64,000 nucleotides of DNA from Mugil cephalus. Taxonomy: Eukaryota > Chordata > Actinopteri > Mugiliformes > Mugilidae. The notes under the pieces were generated by a model. That model was given only the letters and a program-made list of their open reading frames with translations, was not told where the DNA came from and searched no databases. The stretch lies in contig NC_061772.1 of the NCBI RefSeq assembly GCF_022458985.1, positions 26,719,501 to 26,783,500 on the forward strand. The letters run 5' to 3'. This document shows, one piece after another, positions 1 to 14,171 of the stretch (positions are counted from its first letter, which is position 1; each line of letters opens with the position of its first letter). Position numbers and translations under genes: made by a program.

Positions 1-1031
1 AGACTTATAGGCATGTCAACAATTTCTGCAATTTTGACAATTGTGTTTTCCTCCTTCAGGTAACGTCTGTTGCAGCCCCAGTTTTTTTTATGATCTGTCT
101 GGAAGTGTGTTTGGGGGATTTACAGTCTGAACAAGCAGTTGAGGGAAGTCTCTTTTTATGATGAATACAGTAACTCTGCTGCCTGTTGAAACGTGCGTGT
201 CTCCTGCCCAAAAACACATTTCCAGATTATTTTTCAGAGGGTAAAGACGTAATAAACAACAAATAACAAATGAAAAACACATACAATAAAAGAAAAGAGC
301 AGCTGAAACTGAACTATTGAGCTTAAACTATGGAACCCACCCTCTAGCTAGCCACTTGGGCAAGTTGTTAACGCCACTTGGCGCAGCATCATTCATTTGG
401 AGTTTTTTGTTGTTTTTGGCCTCTTGATGAATTTCTGTCCCCAGTTCCTTCTTTCTGATGCGTTTATCTGATAAATACTCGACTTTTTGCTGAAACCAGC
501 GAATGCCATGAACGGAAACAGCGAACAAAAACAACAAAGTTTCCGGCTGAACAGCTAAACAACAAGCTGGAACTGGATGTGAAGCTCTCGTTGGAAATTA
601 TTGATTGCCTTCGATGATTCAATGCAAGCACGTCAAAAGTCAGTATTTGATATGGATGCACTGGATGTAAGTATGAATGTTGTGAGCAACGCTCTATTTT
701 TATTTGCTTGTTAAATGTAACACGCCCACACACAAAGAAGGTAGCAAGTCTAAAAAACAAACTGCAAAGCAAACGCAACAGGAGAGAAATCTTGAGGATA
801 GGGAGAGCATGGCAGCGTCTTAAAACCTGCATGTGTTGACAATGACATGTTTGTATCCACATGTATATTTTATTGTCGCTGTTACTTTCATCCTCTGCAC
901 ATTGCAGGAGTTGGCACAGGATGTGCTGCATAACTAAATCGGAAATTTTAAACCTGGTGTTTTGCAAAAAAAAAATCCCCAACAAACTTGAGCACTTTAA
1001 TGTATATATCTTTTCTGCATGAGGACACATA
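1..1031. other. 3' flank of nsun3
   Basis: No coding exon is recognised here. The part next to 1032 should be nsun3 3' UTR. The long minus-strand open frame at 464-1030 has no recognisable domain and overlaps that UTR, so I do not call it a gene. Confidence 0.5.
699..874 (-). terminator. Candidate nsun3 polyadenylation signals
   Basis: Two AATAAA hexamers on the minus strand (plus-strand TTTATT at 869-874 and 699-704) lie 160-330 bases downstream of the nsun3 stop codon. Either could end the transcript. This is position and hexamer only, with no transcript evidence. Confidence 0.35.
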
Positions 1032-4000
1032 TTACTTTCTCCTTCTAATCCGAGACAAAAACATGGGTCCCCAGGTCCTGCCAGGCTGAGGGACCACTAG
1101 AACGCCGAGCCTGTCTCGGTAAGAGGACACGGCGCTCTTGTGTGGCCGCGGGGACGGGTTGCGAGGTGTCTGTCCGTGACCGGGGTGAAAACTAAATGCA
1201 AAGTGTTTAGATAAAGGAACGGCGATCTCGTCCCGCAGGTCTTCGGGTTCGGCCTCGGGAAAGTCGCGCAGCACCGCGTCAACCACGGCGTGGTTCTCAA
1301 AGCTGGACAGCGTGCAAGTTGAATACACCACGACGCCCCCTGGACGCACGGCTGACAGCGCAGACCTGCAAGGATCGTCCAGATGTTGCGCTTTGTGACA
1401 CGAGACTTTGAAATTTAAACTAATTAATTATTATGGATTATTTGGGTACCGGGGTAATACAAGGAAATACACAGGATTTGCAGAAGTAGGAAATGACACT
1501 AGAGAACTGTAGAGAACAAATATGACTTAACTATATGTTTATATATACACCGATCAGGCATTAGATTATGACCATCTTACTGATATTGTGTGGGTCTCCA
1601 TTGTGCCTCCAAAACAGTTCTGAACAGAACAGAAACCAGTTGTTGTTAGTGGGGGGGCTTTGGGTCCTATGTGTTGAGGGGAGGGGCCTCTGTGGATCAT
1701 CACACAGACACTTAATCTGTTTGTGATCTAGTGAATTTGGAGGCCAGGTCCTTGTCCTGTTTTTCATGTAGTTTGAGTTGTTCCTAAAGTGTTTTTGTGT
1801 GTGTCTGCGTCAGGCTGCTTCCATCAAGGAGTGTCATTGCTCTGAGGTGGGGGTGTCCAGTCTGGTCTAAGTGGGTGCTACATGTCTAAGTAACATCCTC
1901 ATGAATGAATGTCAGGTCCAAATGTTTCCCAGCAGAACACTGAATTATCACAAGATGGTTTAAATGTTATTAACTTCTCCCACCAGTGGTCATAATGTTA
2001 TGCCTGATCGGTGCATACATGTTTAAATGTGTGTTTGCATATATACATATATCTGTGTCACATGTGTTGCATTCAAATGCTTAAGAGCTTGTAAATGTTT
2101 TAAGTTCAGTTCCACATTCAAGTATAATTCATCCATCCCACATGTTTGGACATTAACGGTTATATCACACATCCTGAGTACCAGACCTTAGAGTACCACA
2201 GGGCTAACACACAGCAGGCTTTTTTCCTTTTTCTTTTTTTAAATGTCGGGTATGGAGCTTACCTAAGCAGCTGAGCCTGGAGTGCAGGCAGTTTGGCTCT
2301 TTCCTTCAGTCTCTGTTCCCCCTGGTGGTTGTTTCCACAATACAGCCAGCTCCTGTCATTAGAACACGGAGCATCGACTAAAACCTGCAGCAGAGACAGA
2401 AATACTGTGGTAGTGATGGTGAGTTAAAGAGCGTGGACGCAGTGACAGAGAGAATAGGTCAGAGAAGAAAAATTAATGTGAAGAACACATTTTAAAATTA
2501 CATTAGATAGTAAAGACAAACACAAAGTTAAAATTACGCAGGTAGACGTTATATTTTTTACATCAATCTGGGTGGAAAAATAATTTCCCCCAAAATCCCT
2601 TCATCACCTCATACTCACAGTAAGTAAAACAGCTTTGGAAGCTTTGCACATTTGCATAAAAATCTTCACATCTTTGCCACAATATAGCTAATGTACAGTC
2701 TGTCTCCTGCCTTTGGTCACACTGCGTCTTAATCTAAACTTTTCATGTGCTTTCCTTTTTTTTTCCTTCAGTATTTTGTTCCATTATCAGTCACTTTGAG
2801 CCCTTTGATTCCTCGCAGCCATTTGTCTGCCTCTTCTTGGCGCCTCTTTTTTTTTTTTTTTTGGAATAAACGACTTTATTCTTTTCTGCCGGGTTTATTA
2901 GCCTCCGTTCAAAGGCTTGCTGTTCTCATTCATTTGTAGCCATGACACTGAAAAAGAACCGTGCCACCTAATTTGCTGGACACTGACGTGAAATTCAATG
3001 GCATGTTGCCACACACACACACACACACACACACATACAGACACAACAGGACTTATTTGCTCACCTTGTCGTAGAAATCAGCTTCATTCTGTCCAAAGAA
3101 TCGCCCGTCCTGTGCAGACACCATCACTCTGCTGTTTAGCGAGTGCGGCAGATAAGACTCCAGGGTTTTGGCCAGCCAGTCTCTCCGGTGAGGATCTGGT
3201 TCATTACAGCAGAGAAGTGCTGGAACAAGCACAGGGCAAGTAGGTTCATGTCATATAGAGTATTAACATCAGATCAAACTTCAGTATGAATTCAGTATTC
3301 ACTAAAGCTAAATCCTGAGCATTTAAACATGATATTTCTGTGAAAATCTCTTGTTATCTCCATGTTAATACAGTGCTTGATGACTTGGGTCGACTTAAAC
3401 TAAATCAGTATTATTAAGACCACATAAAATCCTTTAACAATGGTTATATTACCTGGTGCAGCACTCTGCATTATGGCTAAGGCTTTACCACCGGGGGCGG
3501 AACAAAGATCCAAAACCTTCTCCCCATCCCTGACTTGCAGGGCCAGCACTGGAAGCAGGGAGGCAGCGTTCAGGAGGTAGTACTGCTTCAGCCGGCCAGG
3601 CCTGTGAGGCTGAGAGGGAAATCTGAGCGGACGTGGGTGGATGTAACATTGCAATAAAGGACGGGGCGAGCCGAGCAAAGGCTCCGGCAGAGAGTCCTGA
3701 CGGAGCGCATAAGAGGAGCTGTCAGGCTGGGGGTGAGAGTCATCAGGAGGGAACTCGGAGATGTAGTGAGGTGCCAGCAGAGTTCCTTTGTGGTGTTTAG
3801 AATCTGACACCTCGGAGGGGCCGTTACAAAGCAACGCTGCGTCATGAAGCAATGCAGAGAAGCCGCGGGACTGAAGAATCTGTGTGATGTCTGTCACGGC
3901 GCTGAAGCGGTTGAGCATGACCCCATACTGCCAGGACTGAGGGTCCAGGAGCACCGCTCTGCCGGATGAAAGCAGTCCAAATGAAGGAGGACAGACGTGA

Positions 4001-5393
4001 TGCAACATATACTGTGTATATATTTATATATTTAAGAAAAAAACTTACCTTGTAGATGCCCACAATTCTCCAAGTTCTTCTCCGTACTGCTGGTCAAAGC
4101 AATCCAGTACTGCTTGGCAGGCAGATCTTTCTTTTTTGTGCTTTTTTGTCACCTGAAATGTCATTATTAGTTGTATTAGGACACTTTCTGATTCAAGGAT
4201 TTGAGTTCAACCCATGTTAAGTTAAAGTACGCTGAATACATCTAAAAAAAATTCATTTCCATCTTAACAGTTTAAAAGAGGATGCTCTTTTCATGTTGCA
4301 TAACACAAAATCCTGGGATCTACAGTCTGATACACCAATGACCCCTAGTGGATTCTGACTGTAAAAGCCATCCTGCAAAGAATGACTGAAGATGCAGCGT
4401 TTGGATAGAATATACATGTACACTGATCAGCCACAACATTAAAACCACCTTCCCTAATGTTGGTAGGTCTCCCTTGTGTCTCCAAAACAGTTGTGACTCA
4501 TCAGAGAATGGACATGGGTCTTCTGAGAGCGTCTAGTGGGGGGAATTTGGGTCCTCTGGCTTGAAGGGAGGGTCCTCTGTGGATCATCCAACAGATTGTT
4601 GATCAGTTTGGGATCTGGCGAATTTGGAGGCCAGGTCAACACCTTGTGCTGTTTTCCATGTTTTTTTTAGTTGTTCCTGAAGTGTTTTTGTTTGTGTGTC
4701 TGTGTCAGGGTGGATCCTGCTGGGGGTGGCTGCTGCCATCATGTGTCACTGCTTTGGAGTGGGGGTGTCTGGTCTGGTCTGGGTGGGTGCTACATGTCTA
4801 AGTAACATCCACACGAATGAATGCCAGGTCCATTGGTTTACCAGCAGAACACTGAATTGTCAAAAGACGGTCAACGTTATTTACTTGTCCTGTGAGTGGT
4901 TTTAATGTTGTGGCTGATCGGTGTATATATTACAGATACATCAACATTCAACATTAAATACCCTATTGCAACCAAGTTAAAAAGGAAGTACTCCATCTGG
5001 ACAGCAAATAACTAATAAATAAGCTGACTGTGACCCAGCTCTAGTGAAATACTCAAGCTGAGTTTATATCAACTGCACAAGCAAAATACATGAATAAATG
5101 AATAAATAAAGCACTAATGTAACAAGGACTGTGACAGAAGAAACGAAGTTTAACAGAGGAGTTTTAAAACCAGATGAAGAGACAATATACAAACAATGCA
5201 CCTTCAAAGATGTACTGTTGTGTATGTTTACCTGGTTATTGGAGGTTCCTTTTCGGTTAATTTGCTGTAAAACATCACCTGAACCTTTGTGAAAGTTACG
5301 CGACCACAACCTCCACAGAACTGACGGCGTTATCGTTTTAGTTTTAAAGCAAATTATCTCCCACGAAGAGTAAAACGGATTTACTAAAAACAT
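1032..5393 (-). CDS. nsun3: NSUN3, mitochondrial tRNA-Met (cytosine-34-C5) methyltransferase
   Basis: In known NSUN3 proteins this SAM-dependent enzyme methylates C34 of mitochondrial tRNA-Met, the first step towards f5C needed to read AUA. Coding exons on the minus strand, in transcript order: 5232-5393, 4049-4152, 3453-3958, 3065-3219, 2263-2384, 1032-1365; all junctions have GT/AG ends and the frame closes to 460 aa. Visible motifs: an N-terminal segment rich in K, R, S and T that could target mitochondria (residues 1-54); SAM motif I DLCSAPGGK (239-247); motif IV VDAPCS with Cys316; motif VI STCTL with the catalytic Cys367. The stretch YLLNAASLLPVLAL and the start of exon 3 (DPQSWQYGVMLNRF) match human NSUN3 as I know it. 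Human NSUN3 is about 340 aa, so this one is longer; the extra length lies in exon 1 and in a P/S-rich stretch of exon 3. The start is the first ATG of an open exon; an internal start cannot be excluded. Confidence 0.93.
1548..2013. mobile_element. Short Tc1-like inverted-repeat element, copy A
   Basis: The ends are an inverted repeat: CACCGATCAGGCATTAGATT at the left and, at the right, its near complement ending TGCCTGATCGGTG. The interior matches other copies in this window (lines resembling GGGTCCTATG..GAGGGGCCTCTGTGGATCATC and GTGAATTTGGAGGCCAGGTC). It lies in the last nsun3 intron. The family resembles deleted Tc1-like elements common in fish; no transposase frame is left. Confidence 0.8.
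3010..3035. repeat. (CA)n microsatellite
   Basis: About 12 uninterrupted CA units in the nsun3 intron between the fourth and fifth coding exons. Confidence 0.95.
4419..4925. mobile_element. Short Tc1-like inverted-repeat element, copy B
   Basis: Terminal inverted repeats TACACTGATCAGCCACAACA and, at the right end, GTTGTGGCTGATCGGTGTA. The interior is alignable to copy A (GAATTTGGAGGCCAGGTCAA, then CTACATGTCTAAGTAACATC). It lies in nsun3 intron 1. Its end sequence (CCACAACATTAAAACC) differs from that of copy A (GGCAT..ATTATGACC), so at least two subfamilies are present. Confidence 0.82.
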
Positions 5394-5539
5394 TTATTAA
5401 GATATTGGCTTTTCTATTCTACTGCACGGCTGTCATGTCCCAAGTTGTTGTCATAACGGGAACATTTCTCCTATAAATAAAAAACACACCGGCAAATATG
5501 TGACACTGACGGGTCCGTCGCTCAAATCCGTCCCCTTGA

Positions 5540-6800
5540 CTGTGTGAGATGTGATTTTGGTTCCGCCTAATCAAACCGCATCAAACCGTGATTTCTATAC
5601 ATTTTGTTTGACCTAAAAAAAACTTACTAATATAACATTAATATAATCTTTTAATTTAAATGGGTGTTCAAAGAAAATGAGCCTCACTCAAAACCTCTGT
5701 ACGCCATAATGCTACATTATTCTGCCACATAAATAAGTCACTAGGAGAGAACTTGTTATTTTTATCAGTTAAAATGTATCTTTAAATTTATTTTGTAATC
5801 CTACAGGTATATAATCTACTGCTGGATTGATAACAGTATTGTTTTTTCTGTTTAAACAAATGTTTGTTGTATCCAGTATTAAAACAACAACAACAAAACA
5901 AAAAAAGAACATGTAGACTGGATTTAATGGTTAACATTTAGCTCTGGGTAAACATTTCATAGTCTGGACTGATACTGGATGCATGTGGCATCACAGAAGC
6001 ACACTGGTGAGTACATCAACAGTAATAGACCAGTGCTGTCATATTGTCCTAGAATCAACAAGTATTTACTAATGGCAACAGACTTGTGAAAAGATCAAGA
6101 TAAAGCTTAGGCATTTATTTATTAACTGAGGTGTCTTCATGTCTTCATGTCTTCATCCACACAGGTATTAAAGTTGTAAAAGTGTCTTTTGCTATCAAAT
6201 AAAAAAGGCTTTTCTTTTGTTCCTGCTTGTTATTTTTCTCAGTTTAAAGGAGTAAATAAACTAATGATATAAGTTATTATTCCAGTTTAATTGTGTGTAA
6301 GGTCTGTCTTTATTTTAGGTGAAATAAATTCAACAAAACTACAAATCAAATCACATGGGGTCAAATGCCAAAGCAGTGGTGGCATTCGAACTGTAATATA
6401 CAGTTCAGTCATTGAGCAGTCGCCCCATGTGTTGTCCGACTGCATCTCACGCTCCGTAACCTGATGCTTATTACAAGGAAGTGTCTGGAGAGTATTATTA
6501 TTTAGTTATTCTCCAGTCTTTGTGTTATGTAACAAAATGTTTGCCTTGTAGTCTCTGTAGAAATATAGAGCAGTCCTCACCATCTGGTTGGAAGCTGGAA
6601 ACATAAATTAAAATTAAACACAAATTTAAATGTAAAGAATGGTTTAAACTTGGTCTTACTTATAACCTCCACTCCATAATATATTCATTATATTCACATT
6701 ATATTCACAGCTAAAGAAAAAAAAAAGTATCAGCAATCCAGGTTTCCAGTTTCTCATGTCATGGTGTTCAAGGGTTACACATAAAAAAACAACAACAAAG
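5540..6800. other. Intergenic region between nsun3 and atp5mc3
   Basis: AT-rich sequence between the nsun3 5' end and the atp5mc3 3' end. I see no coding exon, RNA gene or transposon ends. The nsun3 transcription start should lie in about 5400-5520, where no TATA box is evident. Confidence 0.5.
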
Positions 6801-6830
6801 AAAACAGACACACTCGATGAATTAAACGTT

Positions 6831-6836
6831 TTACTT
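6831..6836 (-). terminator. Possible atp5mc3 polyadenylation signal (AGTAAA variant)
   Basis: Minus-strand AGTAAA (plus TTTACT) lies about 250 bases after the atp5mc3 stop and is followed on the minus strand by a GT-rich stretch (6780-6800), as expected downstream of a cleavage site. I found no AATAAA between the stop and here. Confidence 0.35.
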
Positions 6837-7085
6837 ATGTCATCGTTTCCATGATTAACAAAGATTTTTGCTTACAGTAAATATACAATATAATGACAAC
6901 ACTGTCATTAAAATGAATTTGCCAGAGTTTCATACATTGACGGATTCACAATCTTTCGTGGAACACTAATGAACAAGAAAAAGCGACACAACAAGCTAAA
7001 ATAATCCACCTAGTCAAGGGCATCTCAGACTGCCAATTCTTGTTAACATCATGATGTGTCCTTTCACGGCCAACGCCTGACAGGA

Positions 7086-9365
<2,280 letters not shown>

Positions 9366-9707
9366 TGCGACTGGACGTCCTGGTCAGGTCAACCAAAAAG
9401 CAGCTGGCGTTTAACCGATGTCTGCAGAAAGATTTAAACAAAACAGTGATTAGATAGTCGTCTGTTTGGCGGTTCACACTGTAATCAGTTAGCAAAACTC
9501 TTTAAAGTTAAGCGGACACACGCAAGGAAAAAAAGGTCAAGATCAGCTGCAAAACCGCAAAATATGCGGATAGAAACGAGCTCGTTGGGGAACAAATTAA
9601 CTGAGACGCGCGGCTGTGACTAAAACACCCGAAAATATAGAAGCAAAGAAGCGTCGCGATTATAGATGTAAGTCAAAGACAGTTTGAGACGGGAGGTTAG
9701 CTCTCAC

Positions 9708-9800
9708 CGGTTCGTAGTAGAGGTCGAAGACACGAGAGGCTTGCGCATGCGCTATGTCCCAGTTAAGCGATCTACTTCCGGTTTCCTTCTTCTTCGCGTA
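9708..9800 (-). promoter_or_regulatory. atp5mc3 5' UTR exon and promoter with NRF-1 and GABP/NRF-2 type sites
   Basis: A donor GTGAGAG at 9701-9707 (minus) closes a noncoding first exon that would splice to 9421. Just upstream lie a palindromic NRF-1 motif TGCGCATGCGC at 9742-9752 and an ETS/GABP motif CCGGAAGT (minus; plus ACTTCCGG 9774-9781). No TATA box is seen. These two factors are known regulators of nuclear respiratory-chain genes; binding here is inferred from the motifs. Confidence 0.75.
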
Positions 9801-9839
9801 TGCGGTCAGCAAACAACGTTACGGCTCGTTACCCCAACC

Positions 9840-11780
9840 AACTGGAAGGGATGGCGATGACACGGTGATGCATTTCTCAATTTAAGATAAGATAATACTT
9901 TATTATATTTATTATAAATACAACAGTGACCAAAATAGAAATTAGACAGGACACAGAGAGCAGGCAGCCAAGATGAAAGACAAACACAACAGTTGACAAA
10001 AATAAAAATGAAAAATTGAATAATCATTTACATCAGCAACAAACAACCACTTACCTCAAAACAAATGTGAATTCACCAACTAGTAGACATTAGTTGTCAA
10101 ATCGAGGTTATTTGCTGTGTGTAATTTTGTGTCTTCATGACGCACTTCAGATGATGAAACCGCTGATATTGTAATAATCTTTCCAGTACCTCTGATGTTG
10201 CATTAGCAGTGATCAGTAAAATGCAGCCACATGTGCCTTAAGATAGTTCATATTTATTTGGCTGGTTACAAATACCTACTGGTATTACAAACATGCAATG
10301 TGTTGGTAAATGTTGAAGTCAACTTTTACCAAAGTCTGAGCAAACAAGTGGCTGAAAATGTTGGATCATATTTCTCACAAATGTGTGTAGCATTTTTATT
10401 ATTGTTGTTCTTAAAATGTGTATTAAATTGGAGACATGATGACCATGCTGAATGCACATATGCTTTGTGCAGATGCTTGAATTAATCTCACTGTTTCCAC
10501 TTCTTTCTTTTCTTTCCTCATCCCATTACCAGAGAAATGATCCCCTTATTAGCTCGGTTTTGCTCAAGGTTTGATTGACACTGTGTCCTCACTGCTCATT
10601 CTGCAGGATTATGCTCTGGCTTCTGTAAACAAAGCGTTTAGAAACAGTTCAAATTGTTACTGACGTTATGTGAATAAAACTGAAAATGAACTTAATCAAA
10701 TTAAACTACTCATAGAGGTAAGGCCACACAATTATTGTGTTCACTATTTTAGGATGTGAATACAGATATTCATTAATAGATGGACCCAGAAAAAAAATAT
10801 TATTATGGCTGCAAATATAAAATCAAATGAAGGAAAACTGTGTTGCGTTTGAAATAATATTTGTTATATTTTAATTAAACTGAAGAGAAGAATACAGCAG
10901 ATTCTAAAATCTAAGAAATCTTCCACATTAAAATTCGTGCCATGACAACATCGTGCCATGACAACATCATGCCTACATTTAAATTACTGACTACGTAATG
11001 TTGAACTGCTGACACACACTTAGGAAGGAGTTCAGAAGGTTCAACTGTAGTGCAAGACTTAAGGCCACAAGAGGGCAGGAAGACACCATGTAGACTGTGT
11101 CTAATATTTATTTTCCATGTCGGACGCGTTGCGTTGTCAGCCCCATTGTGCAGAAAATATGTGTATAATATACTCGATCCAAATTTATCTCATGCAACTC
11201 AAAACACATCTCGCCGTTAAGAGCTTTGGCCTCTACTGACGTGTTATATGTCCTTATAAATTAAAAGACTTCTGCCTCATTCAATACATGGACCTGTCAA
11301 ACAAAACATTATTGACATAGATCAGGCCTGTCATTTGAGGGGAATTACACCTACAACTGCAACGATGAGCTCGAAGCTGCTGCATTCCCTTCATTTTTAC
11401 TTTTCCAACAGCAGCAGCAGGGTGGGTGGGTGGCGAGCAGAGCTATGGATGAATGATAATTTAACGCTACGTGTGTAGAATCTGTATGTTGTCACAGCCC
11501 CCAAATTTCAGCTTTTATTGTTTACAGCGATGCACATTATAATAATAATAATAATTCAAGAATCTTAGCTGCCTGATGACCGGTTCACATTGGCCAGAAA
11601 TCATTTTCGGTTGCCTACACACGAAACAACACACACAAATACATTTCCACTACATTATGTAAGTCGGTGACCACTGAGCTCAAAAGTATCACCTGATAAT
11701 GGATCATGCTTCATTAAAAGCTTTTAGTTCGTTTATCCGTTCCGTCCATCAATCCTGTATCGTGAGGACGGCATGTGGAC
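9840..11780. other. Intergenic region between atp5mc3 and rrad
   Basis: No coding exon or RNA gene recognised. It holds a GATAAGATAATACTTTATTA type AT-rich stretch at 9885-9920, common at the tails of fish retroelements, and a short (AAT)n at 11540-11555. The two genes are transcribed away from each other, about 2.3 kb apart. Confidence 0.5.
10937..10971. repeat. 16-bp direct tandem repeat
   Basis: CGTGCCATGACAACAT occurs twice in a row, followed by a partial third unit (CATGCC). Probably a small replication duplication. Confidence 0.85.
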
Positions 11781-11792
11781 GTAACACCGGCT

Positions 11793-12050
11793 CTAAATTT
11801 ATCTCCTAAATTTATATTAAATATTTATGCTCTTGCTTTAAGTGGGCTTCCCCTCTTCAAAGATTCATCTCTGTCCGCCCCCTCAAATGTAGGCTCCATT
11901 TGGCGATGCGGAAGGGAGATTCCTAAGCTCTTCCAGTCATACGCCCCCCCGCTCTCTCTTCGTGATGTTACCGTTACGCACCACTATAATAAACGGGGAC
12001 GTGATTCTCCGGGGCGAATCCCTGCCGACGTCACTGGTCTGGTATAAATA
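11793..12050 (+). promoter_or_regulatory. rrad promoter: TATA box, CRE-like site, paired AT-rich boxes
   Basis: A TATA box TATAAATA lies at 12043-12050, so transcription should start near 12073. A CRE-like CGACGTCA (7 of 8 bases) is at 12026-12033. Further up, CTAAATTTAT occurs twice, at 11793-11802 and 11806-11815, each one base off the MEF2 consensus (YTAWWWWTAR). Rrad is a muscle gene in mammals, which makes MEF2 plausible, but binding is not shown. Confidence 0.65.
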
Positions 12051-12072
12051 CGCTGAGCAGCGACTCCTACCA

Positions 12073-12163
12073 GACTCAAGCAAAAGCGCCTTTCGACCAC
12101 AACAACTTTTCAAACCAAGGATTACTGGATTTGCCTTCGTTGGATTTAATTTCCCAGCACCGA
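12073..12163 (+). other. rrad noncoding first exon
   Basis: Inferred 5' UTR exon from the expected TATA-directed start to the donor after CAGCACCGA (GTAAGTG at 12164). It would splice to the acceptor CCACAG before 12325, 18 bases upstream of the ATG. The start position is approximate. Confidence 0.6.
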
Positions 12164-12342
12164 GTAAGTGTCTTTAACTCGCATGAGAGTGTTTTCAAGT
12201 TTGTTTTAAGCTACTACGTGTTTTTGGTTGAATTTAAGTTTGGGTAAAATCGGTGCCCTGTTTTTTTTTTTTCGTATTTAAAAGTATGAGATTAGAGATT
12301 TACGCATGCCCCATCTATCCACAGATCCTCGGTATAAGTACA

Positions 12343-14171
12343 ATGACTTTGAACAAGGGTGACAAACTGCGGAACATGGACAAGAGGAGAGGAAGCATGC
12401 CGTTCCCCATGAACATACCCAACTTACACAGGAGAAGCATGCCCGTGGACGACCGGGACCTGCGCACCACGATGCCACAGACCGGACAGACCGACGAGCT
12501 GTCCAACCTGCTGCGCTGCACGTCCTACTCCCAGAACGACCAGCACCGGAACAGCTGCGCGTCGGACTCCTCCGACTCCGTCATCTCCACCGGCAGCGAG
12601 ACCGACTCCCAGGTGTACAAAGTGGTCCTCCTCGGGGAGCACGGGGTCGGCAAGTCCAGCCTGGCGCGCGTCTTCGGAGGAGTTGAGGATGCCGGTCACG
12701 ACTGCGATGAAGCAGGTAAATGGTGATGCTGCGGATGAGTCATCATCCATAGCAACCCACACTCGCAGACTCACACGCTGAAGATGTCCATTGTCTGTGA
12801 AGACATTTGTGATAATTGGGCTTTGAAAGGTTAATTTAGTCTCCCGAACAATGATATTATGCTTGCAGATACAGCACTTGGGGGAAACAAGTCTAGCGAA
12901 CACACATTTTACTTTCAAATTAACCAATTAATAACATTTATAAGACTACATGAGTTTTTTTTAGTATTTGCAGAAAGGCCACATGGAACCGCTAAATCTG
13001 CTTAATTCATGATTAAATTGATGTATGAGGATGAGGTTAATGAAAAAACGGGGCTCCTGTTTCTGCATACAAGAGTGCACATGCATTGATTATTGCTATT
13101 TTAATCTAAAGCGAAGGGCCGGCGTTGCCCTGAGTAGCACAGCTATCAGAAGCACATTCAAAGACATAATGTGAAGGGGAAATAACAGGCAGTGGTCACA
13201 GACTGTGATCCACTTTCCACTTTGGTGTGTAAAAAAAAAAACCTATGCCTAAATCAGAGAGAAGAAGAGCAGCAACACACACTGACAAGGAAGGGGGGAA
13301 AAAAGCCTGATCAGATATGAGATGTGTAACACAATATCTGTCCTCCGTCCCCTCAGGAAACACTTACGACAGATCTATCGTGGTGGACGAAGAAGAGGCC
13401 TCCATCGTTCTGTACGACATCTGGGAGCAGGTGAGCCTCATACATTATTAACGCAGTGTTTGTCCATTTGCATCGACTGGTGGATGTTGCGTTCGGGCCG
13501 CGTGCTGATGCTAAATTCGGCGTCTGCTTGTTTCCCTGAAGGATAACAGCCAGTGGCTGAAGGAGCAGTGCATGAGGATGGGAGACGCCTACATCATTGT
13601 GTATTCAGTGACAGACAAGTCGAGCTTCGAGAAGGCGTCGGAGCTCCGCATTCAGCTGCGTCGTGCCAGGCAGTCTGAGAACATTCCCATAATCCTCGTG
13701 GGCAACAAGAGTGACCTGGTGCGCTCCAGAGAGGTGTCTGTAGATGGTAAGTCAGTGTAATTAACCCAAAGCGGTCGACACTCAAATATGACTACAAACT
13801 AAAGCAGTCTGCTGCACAAATGTGATCATTTAGCTCTAATGTATGTATTCTAATCTTCCTGTGCTTGTTTTTTTGTCTTTTTCTGGATTGCAGAGGGAAG
13901 TGCCTGCGCGGTGGTGTTCGACTGCAAGTTCATAGAGACGTCCGCGTCCCTCCACCACAACGTGCAGGACCTGTTCGAGGGCATCGTCAGACAGATCCGC
14001 CTGAGGAAGGACAGCAAGGAGGAGAACGCGCGCCGCATGGCCAACTGCAGGCGCAGGGAGAGCATCGGCAAGAAGGCCAAGCGGTTCCTGGGCCGCATGG
14101 TCGCGCGCAAGAACAAGAAGATGGCGTTCAGGCAGAAGTCGAAGTCCTGCCACGACCTCACTGTTCTCTGA
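12343..14171 (+). CDS. rrad: RRAD, RGK-family Ras-related GTPase
   Basis: RGK proteins bind voltage-gated calcium channel beta subunits and reduce channel current, and act on the cytoskeleton. Coding exons: 12343-12715, 13357-13430, 13542-13746, 13894-14171; the frame closes to 309 aa, against about 308 in human RRAD. P-loop GEHGVGKSS at 98-106; the usual DxxG switch is replaced by DIWEQ (145-149), an RGK hallmark; NKSD at 204-207; ETSA at 232-235; basic C-terminal extension ending SKSCHDLTVL with no CAAX box. RRAD rather than GEM, REM1 or REM2 because of LHRRSMPVDDRDL in the N-terminus, TYDRSIVVD after the P-loop exon, and RRRESIGKKAKRFLGR in the tail. The start MTLN is shared by the family. 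It is followed directly by a 7D cadherin gene, as in the mammalian RRAD-CDH16 pair. Confidence 0.95.

Noticed and set aside
464-1030. 188-residue open frame on the minus strand
   Set aside because: Lies in the expected nsun3 3' UTR, has no recognisable domain and a composition like translated AT-rich noncoding DNA.
6375-6400. tRNA B-box-like GGCATTCGAACTG
   Set aside because: No A box, acceptor stem or cloverleaf could be built around it.
12424-12927. Minus-strand open frame of 167 residues opposite rrad exon 2
   Set aside because: Antisense shadow of the GC-rich rrad coding exon; the plus-strand protein is clearly real.
12343-14171. GEM or REM identity for the RGK GTPase
   Set aside because: LHRRSMPVDDRDL, TYDRSIVVD and the basic tail fit RRAD better, and the cadherin neighbour agrees.
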